Positions 1-8,482 of a stretch of DNA of 64,000 bases are shown in pieces; positions within the stretch are counted from its first letter, which is position 1, and the number at the start of each line of letters is the position of its first letter. The position numbers and the translations under genes were made by a program. Under the pieces are notes generated by a model. It was not told the origin of the DNA, searched no databases, and saw nothing but the letters and a program-made list of their open reading frames with translations. This DNA is from Calditrichales bacterium MX18-03 (GTDB lineage Bacteria > Bacillota > Clostridia > Lutisporales > Lutisporaceae), in NCBI GenBank assembly GCA_021083345.1, contig JAJGRE010000001.1, positions 1,488,001 to 1,552,000 on the forward strand. Reading direction: 5' to 3'.

Positions 1-1086
1 ACCCAATTGCCGGAAGCAACTGCAGGCCTCTTGAAAACCGGCGACACCGTCATTGATGAGGATGCCGAAATACCGGTTGATAACTTGGCTTCACTTATTT
101 TTGTACCTGTGACGGATTGGATCGGCGCCACAGCCTTTAAGTGGCAAGGCAGCGACGGCACCGATTACTCTGAGAATGAAGCAACGGTCAGCATTACCAT
201 AGAAGAACCAGCTGTGGTCAATCAACCGCCGACAGCAAGTGATCTCAGCATTTCGACACAAAAAAATACACCTGTAACAGGTAAGCTGCCGGCGACCGAC
301 CCTGAAGGGGATTCGCTGACTTTCATAGTCGTTGCCGAACCGCAGAAAGGAACTGTAACACTCACCGATGCTGCCACCGGTGATTTCACCTATACGCCGG
401 ACAACAACGCAACTGGGGTAGACAGCTTCCAATTCAAGGCAAATGACGGAAATGCAGATTCCAACATTGCAGATATCGTTGTCACCATTACCGTACCCGA
501 GCCACCGCCCTTTGTTTATGCAGACCTGGTAAACCATTGGGCCAACTTTTCTGCTGGCAAGCTGGCAGAAAGAGGCCTCATCGTCGGTGAGAAAATTGCC
601 GGCAAGTATTATTTCTATCCGGATAAGATCATGACCCGAGCAGAGTTCAACTTATTCCTCAATGCCGCACTGGAAATCGATAGCGATACTCTGGGCAGCG
701 AGCCGGTAGGCTATGCCGATGAGAACAAGATCCCGATATGGGTCTTGCATGAAGCCAGGGCAGCAAAACGGGAAAACCTGATCAATGGGGTAAAGGTCGG
801 CAACAAAGTATTCTATCGTGCCAATGATAAGCTTACCAGAATCGAAACCCTGGTAATCCTGCATAATGCATTGAAGCCTACCGCAAACAACAACGAGCCT
901 TTGACCTATGTCGATAAAGCCGCCATTCCCAAGTGGGCGGTGCAGCATGTCAAAAACATGCGGGGCTACGGCATTATAAAGGGTAATCCGGGCAACACCT
1001 TCAAGCCTTCCGATACGATCACCCGGGCGCAGGCTGCCGAATTGCTGTATCAACTGATCAAATACCTGGAAGCAAACCAGCAATAG
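1..1086 (+). CDS. SLH-domain cell-surface protein, 5' truncated
   Basis: The reading frame is open from base 1, so the true start lies upstream of the window. The first ~160 visible residues are Thr/Asp-rich Ig-like/cadherin-like repeats of the tandem-95 type (a PPTASDLSIS...TGDFTYTPDNNATGVDSF pattern). Three S-layer homology motifs follow, at roughly residues 165-225, 230-290 and 295-359, each with the typical F/Y-P-D...TRAE pattern and ending in hydrophobic helices. SLH domains bind pyruvylated secondary cell-wall polymer, so this is an exported surface protein anchored by its C-terminus. The specific function is unknown because the N-terminal part is missing. A hairpin follows the stop codon. 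Confidence 0.85.
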   Translation, partial: TQLPEATAGLLKTGDTVIDEDAEIPVDNLASLIFVPVTDWIGATAFKWQGSDGTDYSENEATVSITIEEPAVVNQPPTASDLSISTQKNTPVTGKLPATDPEGDSLTFIVVAEPQKGTVTLTDAATGDFTYTPDNNATGVDSFQFKANDGNADSNIADIVVTITVPEPPPFVYADLVNHWANFSAGKLAERGLIVGEKIAGKYYFYPDKIMTRAEFNLFLNAALEIDSDTLGSEPVGYADENKIPIWVLHEARAAKRENLINGVKVGNKVFYRANDKLTRIETLVILHNALKPTANNNEPLTYVDKAAIPKWAVQHVKNMRGYGIIKGNPGNTFKPSDTITRAQAAELLYQLIKYLEANQQ

Positions 1087-1100
1087 CGGTGAAGCCCCAT

Positions 1101-1138
1101 GTTCGGATGCAGGTGGAACTGCATCCGAACTCTATCAT
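1101..1138 (+). terminator. Intrinsic terminator-like hairpin after the SLH gene
   Basis: An 11-bp perfect stem (1101-1111 with 1120-1130) with an 8-nt loop lies 14 nt after the stop codon. Only a short T/A-rich tail follows, so termination may be weak. Confidence 0.6.
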
Positions 1139-1247
1139 ATTGAATATCTTGCCAAGTTTCCTTACTGATAAAGGATTTTATTCAATTAAGTAGAAATAGA
1201 TAATCATATGGAATTTATCAATTTGTAATAAAAGGCAGGGGAAGAAT

Positions 1248-2915
1248 ATGATGCGTTCTATCGTAGCCCGAATTGGCAGTTTTTTGCGGACAGATTGGAA
1301 AAATGATCTGAAAGCGGATCACGCTGTCTTTGCAAAGGAATGCCTCGAAAGCAATATACAGAGGCAAAGGGTCATATTCATACTGCTTTTTTACTGTAAC
1401 CTATTGCTATTGCTTTTCGACAGGGTCTACTATTTCCGTTTTTGGAATGTGGCTCCTGCTTATTTGAGATTGTTTTATTCACATTTATTCATGTTGGTGA
1501 TTCTCCCGATTTTCATCTACGCAGCTTCACCGAAAAGAGTGCAGGCAAGCCTGCACTCCTTATCCATCCGACGGTTTATTTTCCAGTCAGGCACCATGCT
1601 GATTTTATTTTGGTGCGTATTCCTTGCAGTTAATGCGCAGTACATTCATGGACAGATCTCAGCCTATATCATCTGTGCCTTCAGCATTTCCTCAATTTTT
1701 ATATTGACCCCCATTGAGAGCTTTGTCATATACGCTTCGTCCTTTATCACTTTTACTGTGGGATTATCCTTTGTACAGCATAATACTGCAAAACTAAGCG
1801 GTAACCTAATAAATGCTTCAATATTGATTATTCTTGCCTTTATCATTTCCAGAATCATGCTCTTTTATCACTTAAGGTATTTCATAGATAAAAAGATCAT
1901 CGAAAAAAAGACTGAGCAGCTGAACAGCTTTAATCATCAACTGGAGTCCATCATTTGGGAGCGTACCGATGAGCTGGTAACCGCCAATGAACGGCTTATT
2001 GACGAAATGGAGATCCGCCACCAGGCTGAGCTGGAAGCGGCTGCCGCCAGATACATTTACGATGAAAAGGAAAGGGAGCTGCATCGGCTCATGGAGCTGG
2101 AGAACCTGCGCACCAATTTTTTCTCCAATATTTCACACGAACTGAAGACGCCCATCAATGTCATCCTGTCCGCCGAGCAGCTTGTCAGCCTGAAGCTCAA
2201 GACGATGCTGGCCCCCCGGGACTACCACAACATTACAGGCCAAATAGGCATAATCCGTCAAAACTGCTACCGGCTCATAAGGCTTGTTTCCAACTTGATC
2301 GATATCACAAAGATTGATGCGGGTTACTTCCAGCTTCACCTGCATAACCATGACATAGTAAGTGTCGTAGAGGAAATTGTACAGTCAGTCGTGCCTTTTG
2401 TCGAAAGAAACAGAATCGGGATTGTTTTTGATACCGAGATTGAAGAGAAAATAATAGCATGTGATGCAGATAAAATAGAGAGGGTCATGCTGAATCTGCT
2501 TTCCAATGCCATAAAGTTTACACCAACCGACGGCACCATCACAGTCAGCATCATGGATGGCAGCGATTATATTGCAATCTCTGTCAAAGATACCGGTGCC
2601 GGTATCCCGGCTCACTTTCAGAGCAGCATATTCGACCGATTTGTTCAAGCCGACAACAGCTTATCCCGAAATGCCGAAGGAAGCGGCATAGGGCTATCCA
2701 TCGTGAAATCCATTGTAGAAATGCATCAAGGCAGCATTTCTGTGACAAGTACACCAGGCAGCGGAAGTGAATTTGTCATTCAGCTGCCTTATACTGTGCT
2801 GCCGGAAAATACGATGGAATGCCCGAAGGAAAGCTTATCTGCCGACAGGAGAGTGGAAAGAATCCAGGTTGAATTTTCCGACGTTTATCATAGCTCTGTA
2901 CACTCTTACAAATAA
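1248..2915 (+). CDS. Membrane sensor histidine kinase
   Basis: A 555-residue kinase. Residues ~40-215 form about six hydrophobic helices with short loops, i.e. an integral membrane sensor rather than a large extracellular domain. A coiled-coil linker (~215-285) leads to a HisKA domain with the H box NISHELKTP (phospho-acceptor His297). The HATPase domain follows, with N box LLSNAIKFT, G1 DTGAGIP and G2 GSGIGLSIV. The start is the first of two adjacent ATGs, preceded by an AGGGGAAG ribosome-binding site. No response regulator is adjacent on this strand, so it is an orphan kinase here. Its signal is unknown. Confidence 0.88.
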   Translation: MMRSIVARIGSFLRTDWKNDLKADHAVFAKECLESNIQRQRVIFILLFYCNLLLLLFDRVYYFRFWNVAPAYLRLFYSHLFMLVILPIFIYAASPKRVQASLHSLSIRRFIFQSGTMLILFWCVFLAVNAQYIHGQISAYIICAFSISSIFILTPIESFVIYASSFITFTVGLSFVQHNTAKLSGNLINASILIILAFIISRIMLFYHLRYFIDKKIIEKKTEQLNSFNHQLESIIWERTDELVTANERLIDEMEIRHQAELEAAAARYIYDEKERELHRLMELENLRTNFFSNISHELKTPINVILSAEQLVSLKLKTMLAPRDYHNITGQIGIIRQNCYRLIRLVSNLIDITKIDAGYFQLHLHNHDIVSVVEEIVQSVVPFVERNRIGIVFDTEIEEKIIACDADKIERVMLNLLSNAIKFTPTDGTITVSIMDGSDYIAISVKDTGAGIPAHFQSSIFDRFVQADNSLSRNAEGSGIGLSIVKSIVEMHQGSISVTSTPGSGSEFVIQLPYTVLPENTMECPKESLSADRRVERIQVEFSDVYHSSVHSYK

Positions 2916-2930
2916 TGGTGTGCAGCCAAA

Positions 2931-2970
2931 ACAGAAGTCAGCCGGCCAATAGCCGGCTGACTTCTGTTTT
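2931..2970. terminator. Bidirectional terminator between convergent genes
   Basis: A perfect 16-bp stem (2931-2946 with 2952-2967) with a 5-nt loop is flanked by AAAA on the left and TTTT on the right. It can stop both the plus-strand kinase transcript and the minus-strand chemoreceptor transcript. It touches the chemoreceptor stop codon. Confidence 0.9.
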
Positions 2971-4657
2971 ATACTCTAAACTTCACTACAGCATTTTGCA
3001 TATCAACCGCTATCTGTGCAAGGTTTTGAGCAGCGTTTGCCACTTCCTGCATAGATGCATTTTGCTCCTCGGAAGCTGCTGATATCTCTTCCGAAGATGC
3101 TGCCGTTTCCTCCGACACTGCGGCAATATTGCTGATATTTCTGACAGCGTCATTGCTTTGGACTGAGATTTGCTTTGAAAGTGTGTTGACGTCACCGATT
3201 TGGTCAACTACCTTCATTATTTCAGAAACAATCGATTTAAACGCGTCTCCCGTTTTGTCAACCGCTATTACCCCCTCGCCAACTTCTCTGGTACCTTCTT
3301 CTATAGAAGCCACAGCCACTTGTATTTGCTTTCTGATTTCACTGATGAGCTGTGCAATTTGCTGTGCGGATACGGAGGATTGCTCTGCCAGCTTCCGGAC
3401 TTCATCTGCAACGACCGCAAAGCCTCTACCCTGTTCACCTGCTCTTGCCGCCTCGATGGCTGCATTTAGTGCCAGCAGGTTGGTTTGATCCGAAATGGCT
3501 TTTATGGTGTCTACTATAGAACCGATTTTCTCAGACTCATGTCCCAACACGTTGATTGCATTGGCATTCTCTTCGATTACCTTTTTAATCTCTTTTATTT
3601 TTGATACTGCATTATCCGATTCGTTATTCCCGGCTTGTGCTGCTATTAGTGTATTCTCGCTGGATTTTGAAATTGCACTGATCTTATCAGAAGCGACATC
3701 CATATTTTTAGAGATATTGTTGACTGACTGGCTGGCACTTTCAGATTCACTGGCTTGATTGGATGCACCTGCAGCCAGCTCATTAATGGTTCTGGTGACT
3801 TCCTCAGCTGCCGATGCAGACTCCTGAGACGATGCTGACAGCTGCTGGCTTGCGGACGCAAGCTGTTCTGCCGTCTCGCTTACTTGCCGGATAATCATGC
3901 TGAGATTGCTTACCATCGCTGTAAAAGCCTTTGCCAGGTCCTCTACCTCATCATTGGATTTAAGCTTGGGTACTTCCTGAGTCAGGTCTCCTTCGGACAC
4001 TTTCTGCGCAATGGCAGTTAGCTTTCTTACCGGTCTGGATATCATCACGGTAAGAGAAATACCGGTAGTAAGACCGACAATTAGAGCTAATGCAATGATG
4101 ACAAAGGTAATTAACTTCTTTTGGGATATATTCTCTTCTACTTTGTCAATGATCCCGGTATTTACTTTGTCAACCCATTCAATCCATTCTGATGTTACTT
4201 TCTTCATTTCGTCAACCATCGCTTTTGCTTCTGTTGCCTTTTTCATGGCACCTTCCGCATCTCCTGAGCCGGCTAATCCGAAAATCACTTTTACATCACC
4301 GTCATATTTGCTATCCAGCTCCCTTACCTTTTTCAGATATTCTTTGGATTCCTGCGTCGTAATCAGTTTGCCTACCTCTGAAAATATTTCTTCCTTTTGC
4401 AGTTTTATATCATCAAACAGTTTAATATAATTTTCATTTTTGTAAAGCAAATAGCCCCTGACAGCAGCCACCTGCTCAAGGCTTAATGACCGGATCTCCC
4501 AAACATAGGCTTCTACAGGGATATTCCCTTTAACCATTGTGCCGTACTCAGTACGTGCCGTATTCATTCCGGAAATACCTAGATATGCGACAACTAGAAT
4601 GAGTAAAGTAACAAGTATAAAGCCACCCAGAATCTTTTTTCCTATGCTGATTCTCAT
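2969..4657 (-). CDS. Methyl-accepting chemotaxis protein
   Basis: A 562-residue chemoreceptor of standard layout: an N-terminal membrane helix (~10-31); an extracytoplasmic four-helix-bundle-type ligand region (~32-185) without obvious Cys or heme motifs; a second membrane helix (~187-210); a HAMP domain; and a long cytoplasmic coiled coil containing the conserved signalling tip (around [19 protein letters not shown]) that binds CheA/CheW. No CheR-docking pentapeptide is visible at the C-terminus (it ends VVKFRV). The start has a strong AAGGGGG site. The ligand is unknown. No che genes are in the window, so it presumably joins arrays encoded elsewhere. Confidence 0.93.
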   Translation of the reverse strand: MRISIGKKILGGFILVTLLILVVAYLGISGMNTARTEYGTMVKGNIPVEAYVWEIRSLSLEQVAAVRGYLLYKNENYIKLFDDIKLQKEEIFSEVGKLITTQESKEYLKKVRELDSKYDGDVKVIFGLAGSGDAEGAMKKATEAKAMVDEMKKVTSEWIEWVDKVNTGIIDKVEENISQKKLITFVIIALALIVGLTTGISLTVMISRPVRKLTAIAQKVSEGDLTQEVPKLKSNDEVEDLAKAFTAMVSNLSMIIRQVSETAEQLASASQQLSASSQESASAAEEVTRTINELAAGASNQASESESASQSVNNISKNMDVASDKISAISKSSENTLIAAQAGNNESDNAVSKIKEIKKVIEENANAINVLGHESEKIGSIVDTIKAISDQTNLLALNAAIEAARAGEQGRGFAVVADEVRKLAEQSSVSAQQIAQLISEIRKQIQVAVASIEEGTREVGEGVIAVDKTGDAFKSIVSEIMKVVDQIGDVNTLSKQISVQSNDAVRNISNIAAVSEETAASSEEISAASEEQNASMQEVANAAQNLAQIAVDMQNAVVKFRV

Positions 4658-4824
4658 TTCATATCCCCCTTAACCATTATACTGTATAAGACAAACATGC
4701 CTGCCCATTACTTATCCTGAAGTTGCAGCTGTCTCCGTTAATATTACAAAATATAATGCATTTCAATCCAATTCTATTGTATACGACACCAATGAAAGAA
4801 TAATGAAAAAAAGCCCGATAAACA

Positions 4825-4843
4825 TAAAAAAACCCGCAGGGCT
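4825..4843 (-). terminator. Weak terminator after the response-regulator gene
   Basis: On the minus strand a short stem (AGCCC-TGC-GGGTT, with one G-U pair) runs directly into a T7 tract about 60 nt beyond the response-regulator stop codon. The stem is short, so this is a tentative call. Confidence 0.45.
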
Positions 4844-4905
4844 CAACCCTTACAGGCATATGACAGCAGTAAATAAAATTTACTGCAATTCAAACAATAT
4901 TATGA

Positions 4906-6039
4906 TCAGTCCAAACCGATTCTTAATTCCGCATACAGGTTAACCAAATTACGGCTAGGTTTTACACCAAATTCCCTGTGGATTGACTTGACGTATCGTT
5001 CATAATGCTTCGCCAATGCCGACTTATCCTTCTGAGCCGCATAATACCGCATCAGAAGAATATTGGCCGCTTCATCATGCTCATCCAAATCAATCAGCTT
5101 TTTAAACAACCTGAATGCGTTTTCTTTTTTATTACATTCGATGAGCAGCATTCCTAGCTCTTTTATAAAAGTAGCGTATATTTCAAATAGTCTCTGTCTT
5201 TCTGATATTGCCCACAGATAAGATCTATCGCCAAAAATATCACCAGCATACATCCTCTCTGCTTCCAATGCTTCATTGATGTTATGCATGCCTATAGCGC
5301 CAATATCCTTGATCCTTTTTTCAAAGTCGATATAATCGATATAAACCCCTTCCAACTCCAATCCATAGCTTTCCATACCGGATATGATCATGAACTTCAG
5401 GCTGTGCTGTTCCAATGATTTACGCATTTGATAGATTGATGTATTGAGATAGGCCTCCGCATTTTTCTTGGTCATCCCGTAAAAAACCTCATCCAGTATG
5501 ACACGTCTGGAGGTTAGCCTTCCTTTATTCAACAAAAGGTATGAAAACAGTTCAATACTTTTGGAGGAAATCCATTTGACGGCTTTATCCTTATCTGATC
5601 GAACATCCAAGCCACCAAGGCAATAAATTGCCGCTTTGTTATTGGTCCGGGGCATGGCGTTTGCGTCTCTATATTTATTCATTCTCTTCCTGCGAATTTT
5701 GGATACTGTGCTTTCCAGCCTTTGCTGGGAGACAGGCTTTATTATATAATCAAAGGCACTGACCTCAAATGCTTCCAGTGTATATTCCCTAAATGCCGTC
5801 AGGAAAACAATCTCCATATTCAAGCCGGCTGACTGCATTTTTCTTGCCAGCTCCATACCGCTTTCGCCCGCCAGATTTATATCAATAAAAACTATATCCG
5901 TCTCATGCTCGTATAAAAATCCGTACGCGTCCACCGCTTTCTGAAACATACCGACAACCTCAATATCCGGAATTCCGGAAAGCATTTTTTTGATAACAAG
6001 CAATACTGATTCTTCATCTTCTACTAATACAGCTTTCAT
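4906..6039 (-). CDS. Response regulator with OmpR-type wing helix and BTAD (SARP-like) domain
   Basis: 377 residues. Residues 1-~118 are a receiver domain: acidic pocket E7-D8-E9, phospho-acceptor Asp53 in DIVFIDINLAG, and Lys101 in YIIKPVS. After a basic linker, residues ~135-235 resemble an OmpR/SARP winged-helix DNA-binding domain. Residues ~240-377 are an all-helical, TPR-like bacterial transcriptional activator domain (BTAD). It is therefore most likely a DNA-binding output regulator. It is the last gene of the cluster with the kinase (29 bp upstream) and the cobalamin-binding sensor, and is inferred to be that kinase's partner. SARP-type regulators often act on secondary metabolism in actinobacteria, but nothing like that is visible here. 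Confidence 0.88.
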   Translation of the reverse strand: MKAVLVEDEESVLLVIKKMLSGIPDIEVVGMFQKAVDAYGFLYEHETDIVFIDINLAGESGMELARKMQSAGLNMEIVFLTAFREYTLEAFEVSAFDYIIKPVSQQRLESTVSKIRRKRMNKYRDANAMPRTNNKAAIYCLGGLDVRSDKDKAVKWISSKSIELFSYLLLNKGRLTSRRVILDEVFYGMTKKNAEAYLNTSIYQMRKSLEQHSLKFMIISGMESYGLELEGVYIDYIDFEKRIKDIGAIGMHNINEALEAERMYAGDIFGDRSYLWAISERQRLFEIYATFIKELGMLLIECNKKENAFRLFKKLIDLDEHDEAANILLMRYYAAQKDKSALAKHYERYVKSIHREFGVKPSRNLVNLYAELRIGLD

Positions 6040-6068
6040 TTCGTCTCCTTCAGCCTCACATCAATAGT

Positions 6069-6899
6069 CTATGCAACGCCAACCGGCAGGTGAACCGTAA
6101 ACTCGGAACCAAATCCAAAACTGCTGTTGGCCTTTAATTCTCCTTTATGGGCTTCAACGATTGCTTTTGAAATAGCCAGTCCCAAGCCTGTGCTTTTTTC
6201 TCCTCCGGTCCCTTTTATACTTGTTTTCCCGAAGGGTTTAAAAAGCTTGTCCATTTCGTGCTCCGGGATTCCAACGCCATAATCGATAACAGCTATTACT
6301 ATTTCCTCATTCTCTCTGAAGGTGTGTACTTCTATTTCACTGTCAGGGTGTGAAAATTTAATTGCATTGCTGACAAGGTTGTTCAAAACCTGCTCGAACT
6401 TGTGTTTGTCAATCATTAATTCAGGAAGCCGCGCTTCATAACTAAACTTGATGCCAATCCGCTTTTTATCTGCAAGGACTCGATTGACGGCTATGTTTCT
6501 TTCAATAAGCGCAACTACGTCCAAGCTTTCTTTATCAAGCTTCATCTCTCCAGACTCAATTTCCAGTATTTCAACCAATTCATGTAGCATTTCAAGCATA
6601 AATTCCGATGATGTATTCATATGCTTCAGATAACTGTATTGCTCATCGCTGGTCGTCTCTGAAAGATCATTCATAAGCAGTCGGCTGAGAGCCAGCATAG
6701 CACTAGCCGGATTGCGTAAATCATGCACCATCATGCTGAGAAACTGATTCTTAAACTGATTTGCTTTTTCCAGCTCGCTGTTTTTCTTAGCCAATTCTCT
6801 CTGCATGTTCACCAATTGGCTGTTCAGTGCGCTGATCTCATCGAAGTATCTACTGTAGTAAAGTTTTTCCATGTCATTATCCACTTCAGGGTGCATCAT
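6069..6899 (-). CDS. Soluble histidine kinase without its own sensor domain
   Basis: 276 residues from the ATG at 6899. That ATG shares one base with the stop codon of the upstream B12-protein gene (TAATG), which is why I reject the longer upstream reading that would overlap that gene by about 70 bp. Residues ~15-50 are a coiled coil. Then come HisKA with His59 (MVHDLRNPAS), the N box LVSNAIKFS, G1 DYGVGIP and G2 GLGLAIS. No membrane helix, PAS or GAF domain is present. The kinase thus has no visible input module. Translational coupling to the cobalamin-binding protein suggests that protein supplies the signal (inference). Confidence 0.87.
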   Translation of the reverse strand: MMHPEVDNDMEKLYYSRYFDEISALNSQLVNMQRELAKKNSELEKANQFKNQFLSMMVHDLRNPASAMLALSRLLMNDLSETTSDEQYSYLKHMNTSSEFMLEMLHELVEILEIESGEMKLDKESLDVVALIERNIAVNRVLADKKRIGIKFSYEARLPELMIDKHKFEQVLNNLVSNAIKFSHPDSEIEVHTFRENEEIVIAVIDYGVGIPEHEMDKLFKPFGKTSIKGTGGEKSTGLGLAISKAIVEAHKGELKANSSFGFGSEFTVHLPVGVA

Positions 6900-7981
6900 T
6901 ATAAAGCACCATCCTTCTGCATGAGCTGCTGGCAAAGAGCAACAGCTTCTTTCGCATCGATGGAGCATCCATCTGCCTCAATATTACGCCATAGGTTAGG
7001 AGCAAAATTGAACGGGTAACCGCCCACGATGATTTTGGGCTTGTCCAGCCCGGACGCTTTCTTAATCCTGTAAATCAGATTCTCCGCTTTGCTTATGTTT
7101 ACTGTCAGTGTCGTAGAAATGGCTATCACATCCGGGTTAATCCGAAGTGCAGCTTTCACGATCCCTTCTTCTGGCATATTTGCGCCCAAGTAATGCGTAT
7201 CCCAGCCTTCCTGTTCCAAAAAATCTGCAACCATACGTATACCCATCTCATGTAGCTCATCCTGCACACAAGTTGCTAAAAACCTCAATCCATTTGCTTT
7301 CCTATTCTTAAGAAATAGTTGCGGGTATAGTTGTGACATGATGACTTGAGAAATAGCCGAGACGTAGTGTTCCTCTGCCACGCTGACTCGGTTCAATTGC
7401 CATAGCCGGCCTATCTCATACTGAGTTGGCTGGAGTATATTCAAATAAACATCATTGATGCTTGTACCATTTTCTACCGCACCGAAAACTAGTTCCATGG
7501 CCTTTTGCTTCTCTCCGCGCAGTATGCAGCCTAAATATGCTTCGGCAAGCTTTGCATAAGGATTCGCATCGATTATGAAAGAAGGGATATCCACAAGATC
7601 ATTTTTAGTTTCCAGTAACGCTGCGTCAATAAAGCTCTCTATAATTACATGTTCCGATGCCGGAAGCATCTGCCCTGCAACAATCTTCGTGCACAAAAGG
7701 TTTGTTTCCAAAGCCTTTACATCAAATCCAATGCTTTTCAGCATTACCTTGGCCCATTCGACACTTTTTATAAACAGTATCGGCTCATCTTGTGCAATAG
7801 CCTCCGCTAGATGGGAAATGAGGTGATATGTACCCAGTTTGTACTTTTCATAGGCTGAGATCCCACCCAACCTGGCAAATTGCGGTTGAAGTTCAAAAAG
7901 CTTATTTATAATCGATTCTGCTATGGATCCTTTGTTTTCACACAAATATCGATGTATCTTTTTATTTACCTCCAGCATCAT
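6899..7981 (-). CDS. Cobalamin-binding sensor protein with CarH-like cap motif
   Basis: 360 residues in three parts. Residues 1-~110 are helical and unassigned. Residues ~140-225 are a four-helix B12 cap domain. Residues ~232-355 are a Rossmann-like B12-binding domain. The lower-axial ligand motif E-x-H-x-x-G is present (Glu242, His244, Gly247), as is a later GG near 320. The cap carries W194-x9-E204-H205, the exact W-x9-EH spacing known from adenosylcobalamin photoreceptors of the CarH/LitR type, where these residues shield the upper ligand. Unlike CarH there is no MerR DNA-binding domain. Gene overlap with a kinase suggests protein-protein signalling. Methyltransferase corrinoid proteins share the B12 fold but not the W-x9-EH motif, and no methyltransferase gene is adjacent. 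The start has a GAGGAGAT site. Confidence 0.85.
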   Translation of the reverse strand: MMLEVNKKIHRYLCENKGSIAESIINKLFELQPQFARLGGISAYEKYKLGTYHLISHLAEAIAQDEPILFIKSVEWAKVMLKSIGFDVKALETNLLCTKIVAGQMLPASEHVIIESFIDAALLETKNDLVDIPSFIIDANPYAKLAEAYLGCILRGEKQKAMELVFGAVENGTSINDVYLNILQPTQYEIGRLWQLNRVSVAEEHYVSAISQVIMSQLYPQLFLKNRKANGLRFLATCVQDELHEMGIRMVADFLEQEGWDTHYLGANMPEEGIVKAALRINPDVIAISTTLTVNISKAENLIYRIKKASGLDKPKIIVGGYPFNFAPNLWRNIEADGCSIDAKEAVALCQQLMQKDGAL

Positions 7982-8046
7982 CTTATCTCCTCATCAATAT
8001 CGCACCTGTGACTATCCGTAACTAAAAAGTGTATGACGTCCTACCT

Positions 8047-8084
8047 GATCTCAGTGACCATTATAGGACCTATCGTGTGAGATC
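8047..8084 (-). promoter_or_regulatory. Promoter with flanking inverted repeat upstream of the B12-sensor gene
   Basis: On the minus strand a perfect TATAAT (8060-8065) lies about 80 bp upstream of the cobalamin-sensor start. It has no good -35 hexamer at 17 bp. Perfect 7-bp inverted arms (8047-8053 and 8078-8084, GATCTCA/TGAGATC), 31 bp apart start to start, bracket the -10 box. A weak -35 plus a dyad suggests a regulated promoter. The binding protein is unknown; the cluster's own response regulator is a candidate. Confidence 0.45.
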
Positions 8085-8482
8085 GTTGGCAAGTAAATCA
8101 ATTAATAGTTTCAATTATCTTATACAAATAAATTGTAAAAGAAATCGCATATGTTGTCAATTTTTCTCAAGCAACTTCCTTCAGAAAGGCGCTATCTATT
8201 TGACTGCCTTCACACACCAATAGTTTTTCTCTTTCACGACTTCCAAGATGTTGTCGCTCGGCTCCGCCGGTCCAGCGGAAATCGTCCAGTAAAGCTTTAT
8301 TGTGAATTCATATCTTCTCTTTAAGCTCCTTGCATGCGACGTCATATTGATAAACCCCATTCCGCTTATGCTTGAATAGATAAAGCCTGGATATGCTGAT
8401 GCATTGTTTTTGCATCGCTCTTATTCACAATGTTGCATTAATACTTTGTTGAATTGGATTGAATTAACTTTTAAATACTCTT
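8085..8482. other. Non-coding stretch between the two sensor loci
   Basis: I see no convincing gene. A 6-bp hairpin (8398-8416) is present without a following T tract. No cobalamin-riboswitch B12-box or other recognisable riboswitch core was found on either strand. Confidence 0.5.

Noticed and set aside
4906-6039. Secondary-metabolite cluster linked to the SARP-like regulator
   Set aside because: No biosynthetic genes are nearby; the BTAD domain alone does not imply such a cluster.
6900-6968. N-terminal extension of the soluble histidine kinase
   Set aside because: It lies wholly inside the cobalamin-sensor gene; the TAATG junction gives a better start.
7982-8482. Cobalamin riboswitch upstream of the B12-sensor gene
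   Set aside because: No B12-box-like core was found on either strand; the only strong signals are a TATAAT and an inverted repeat.
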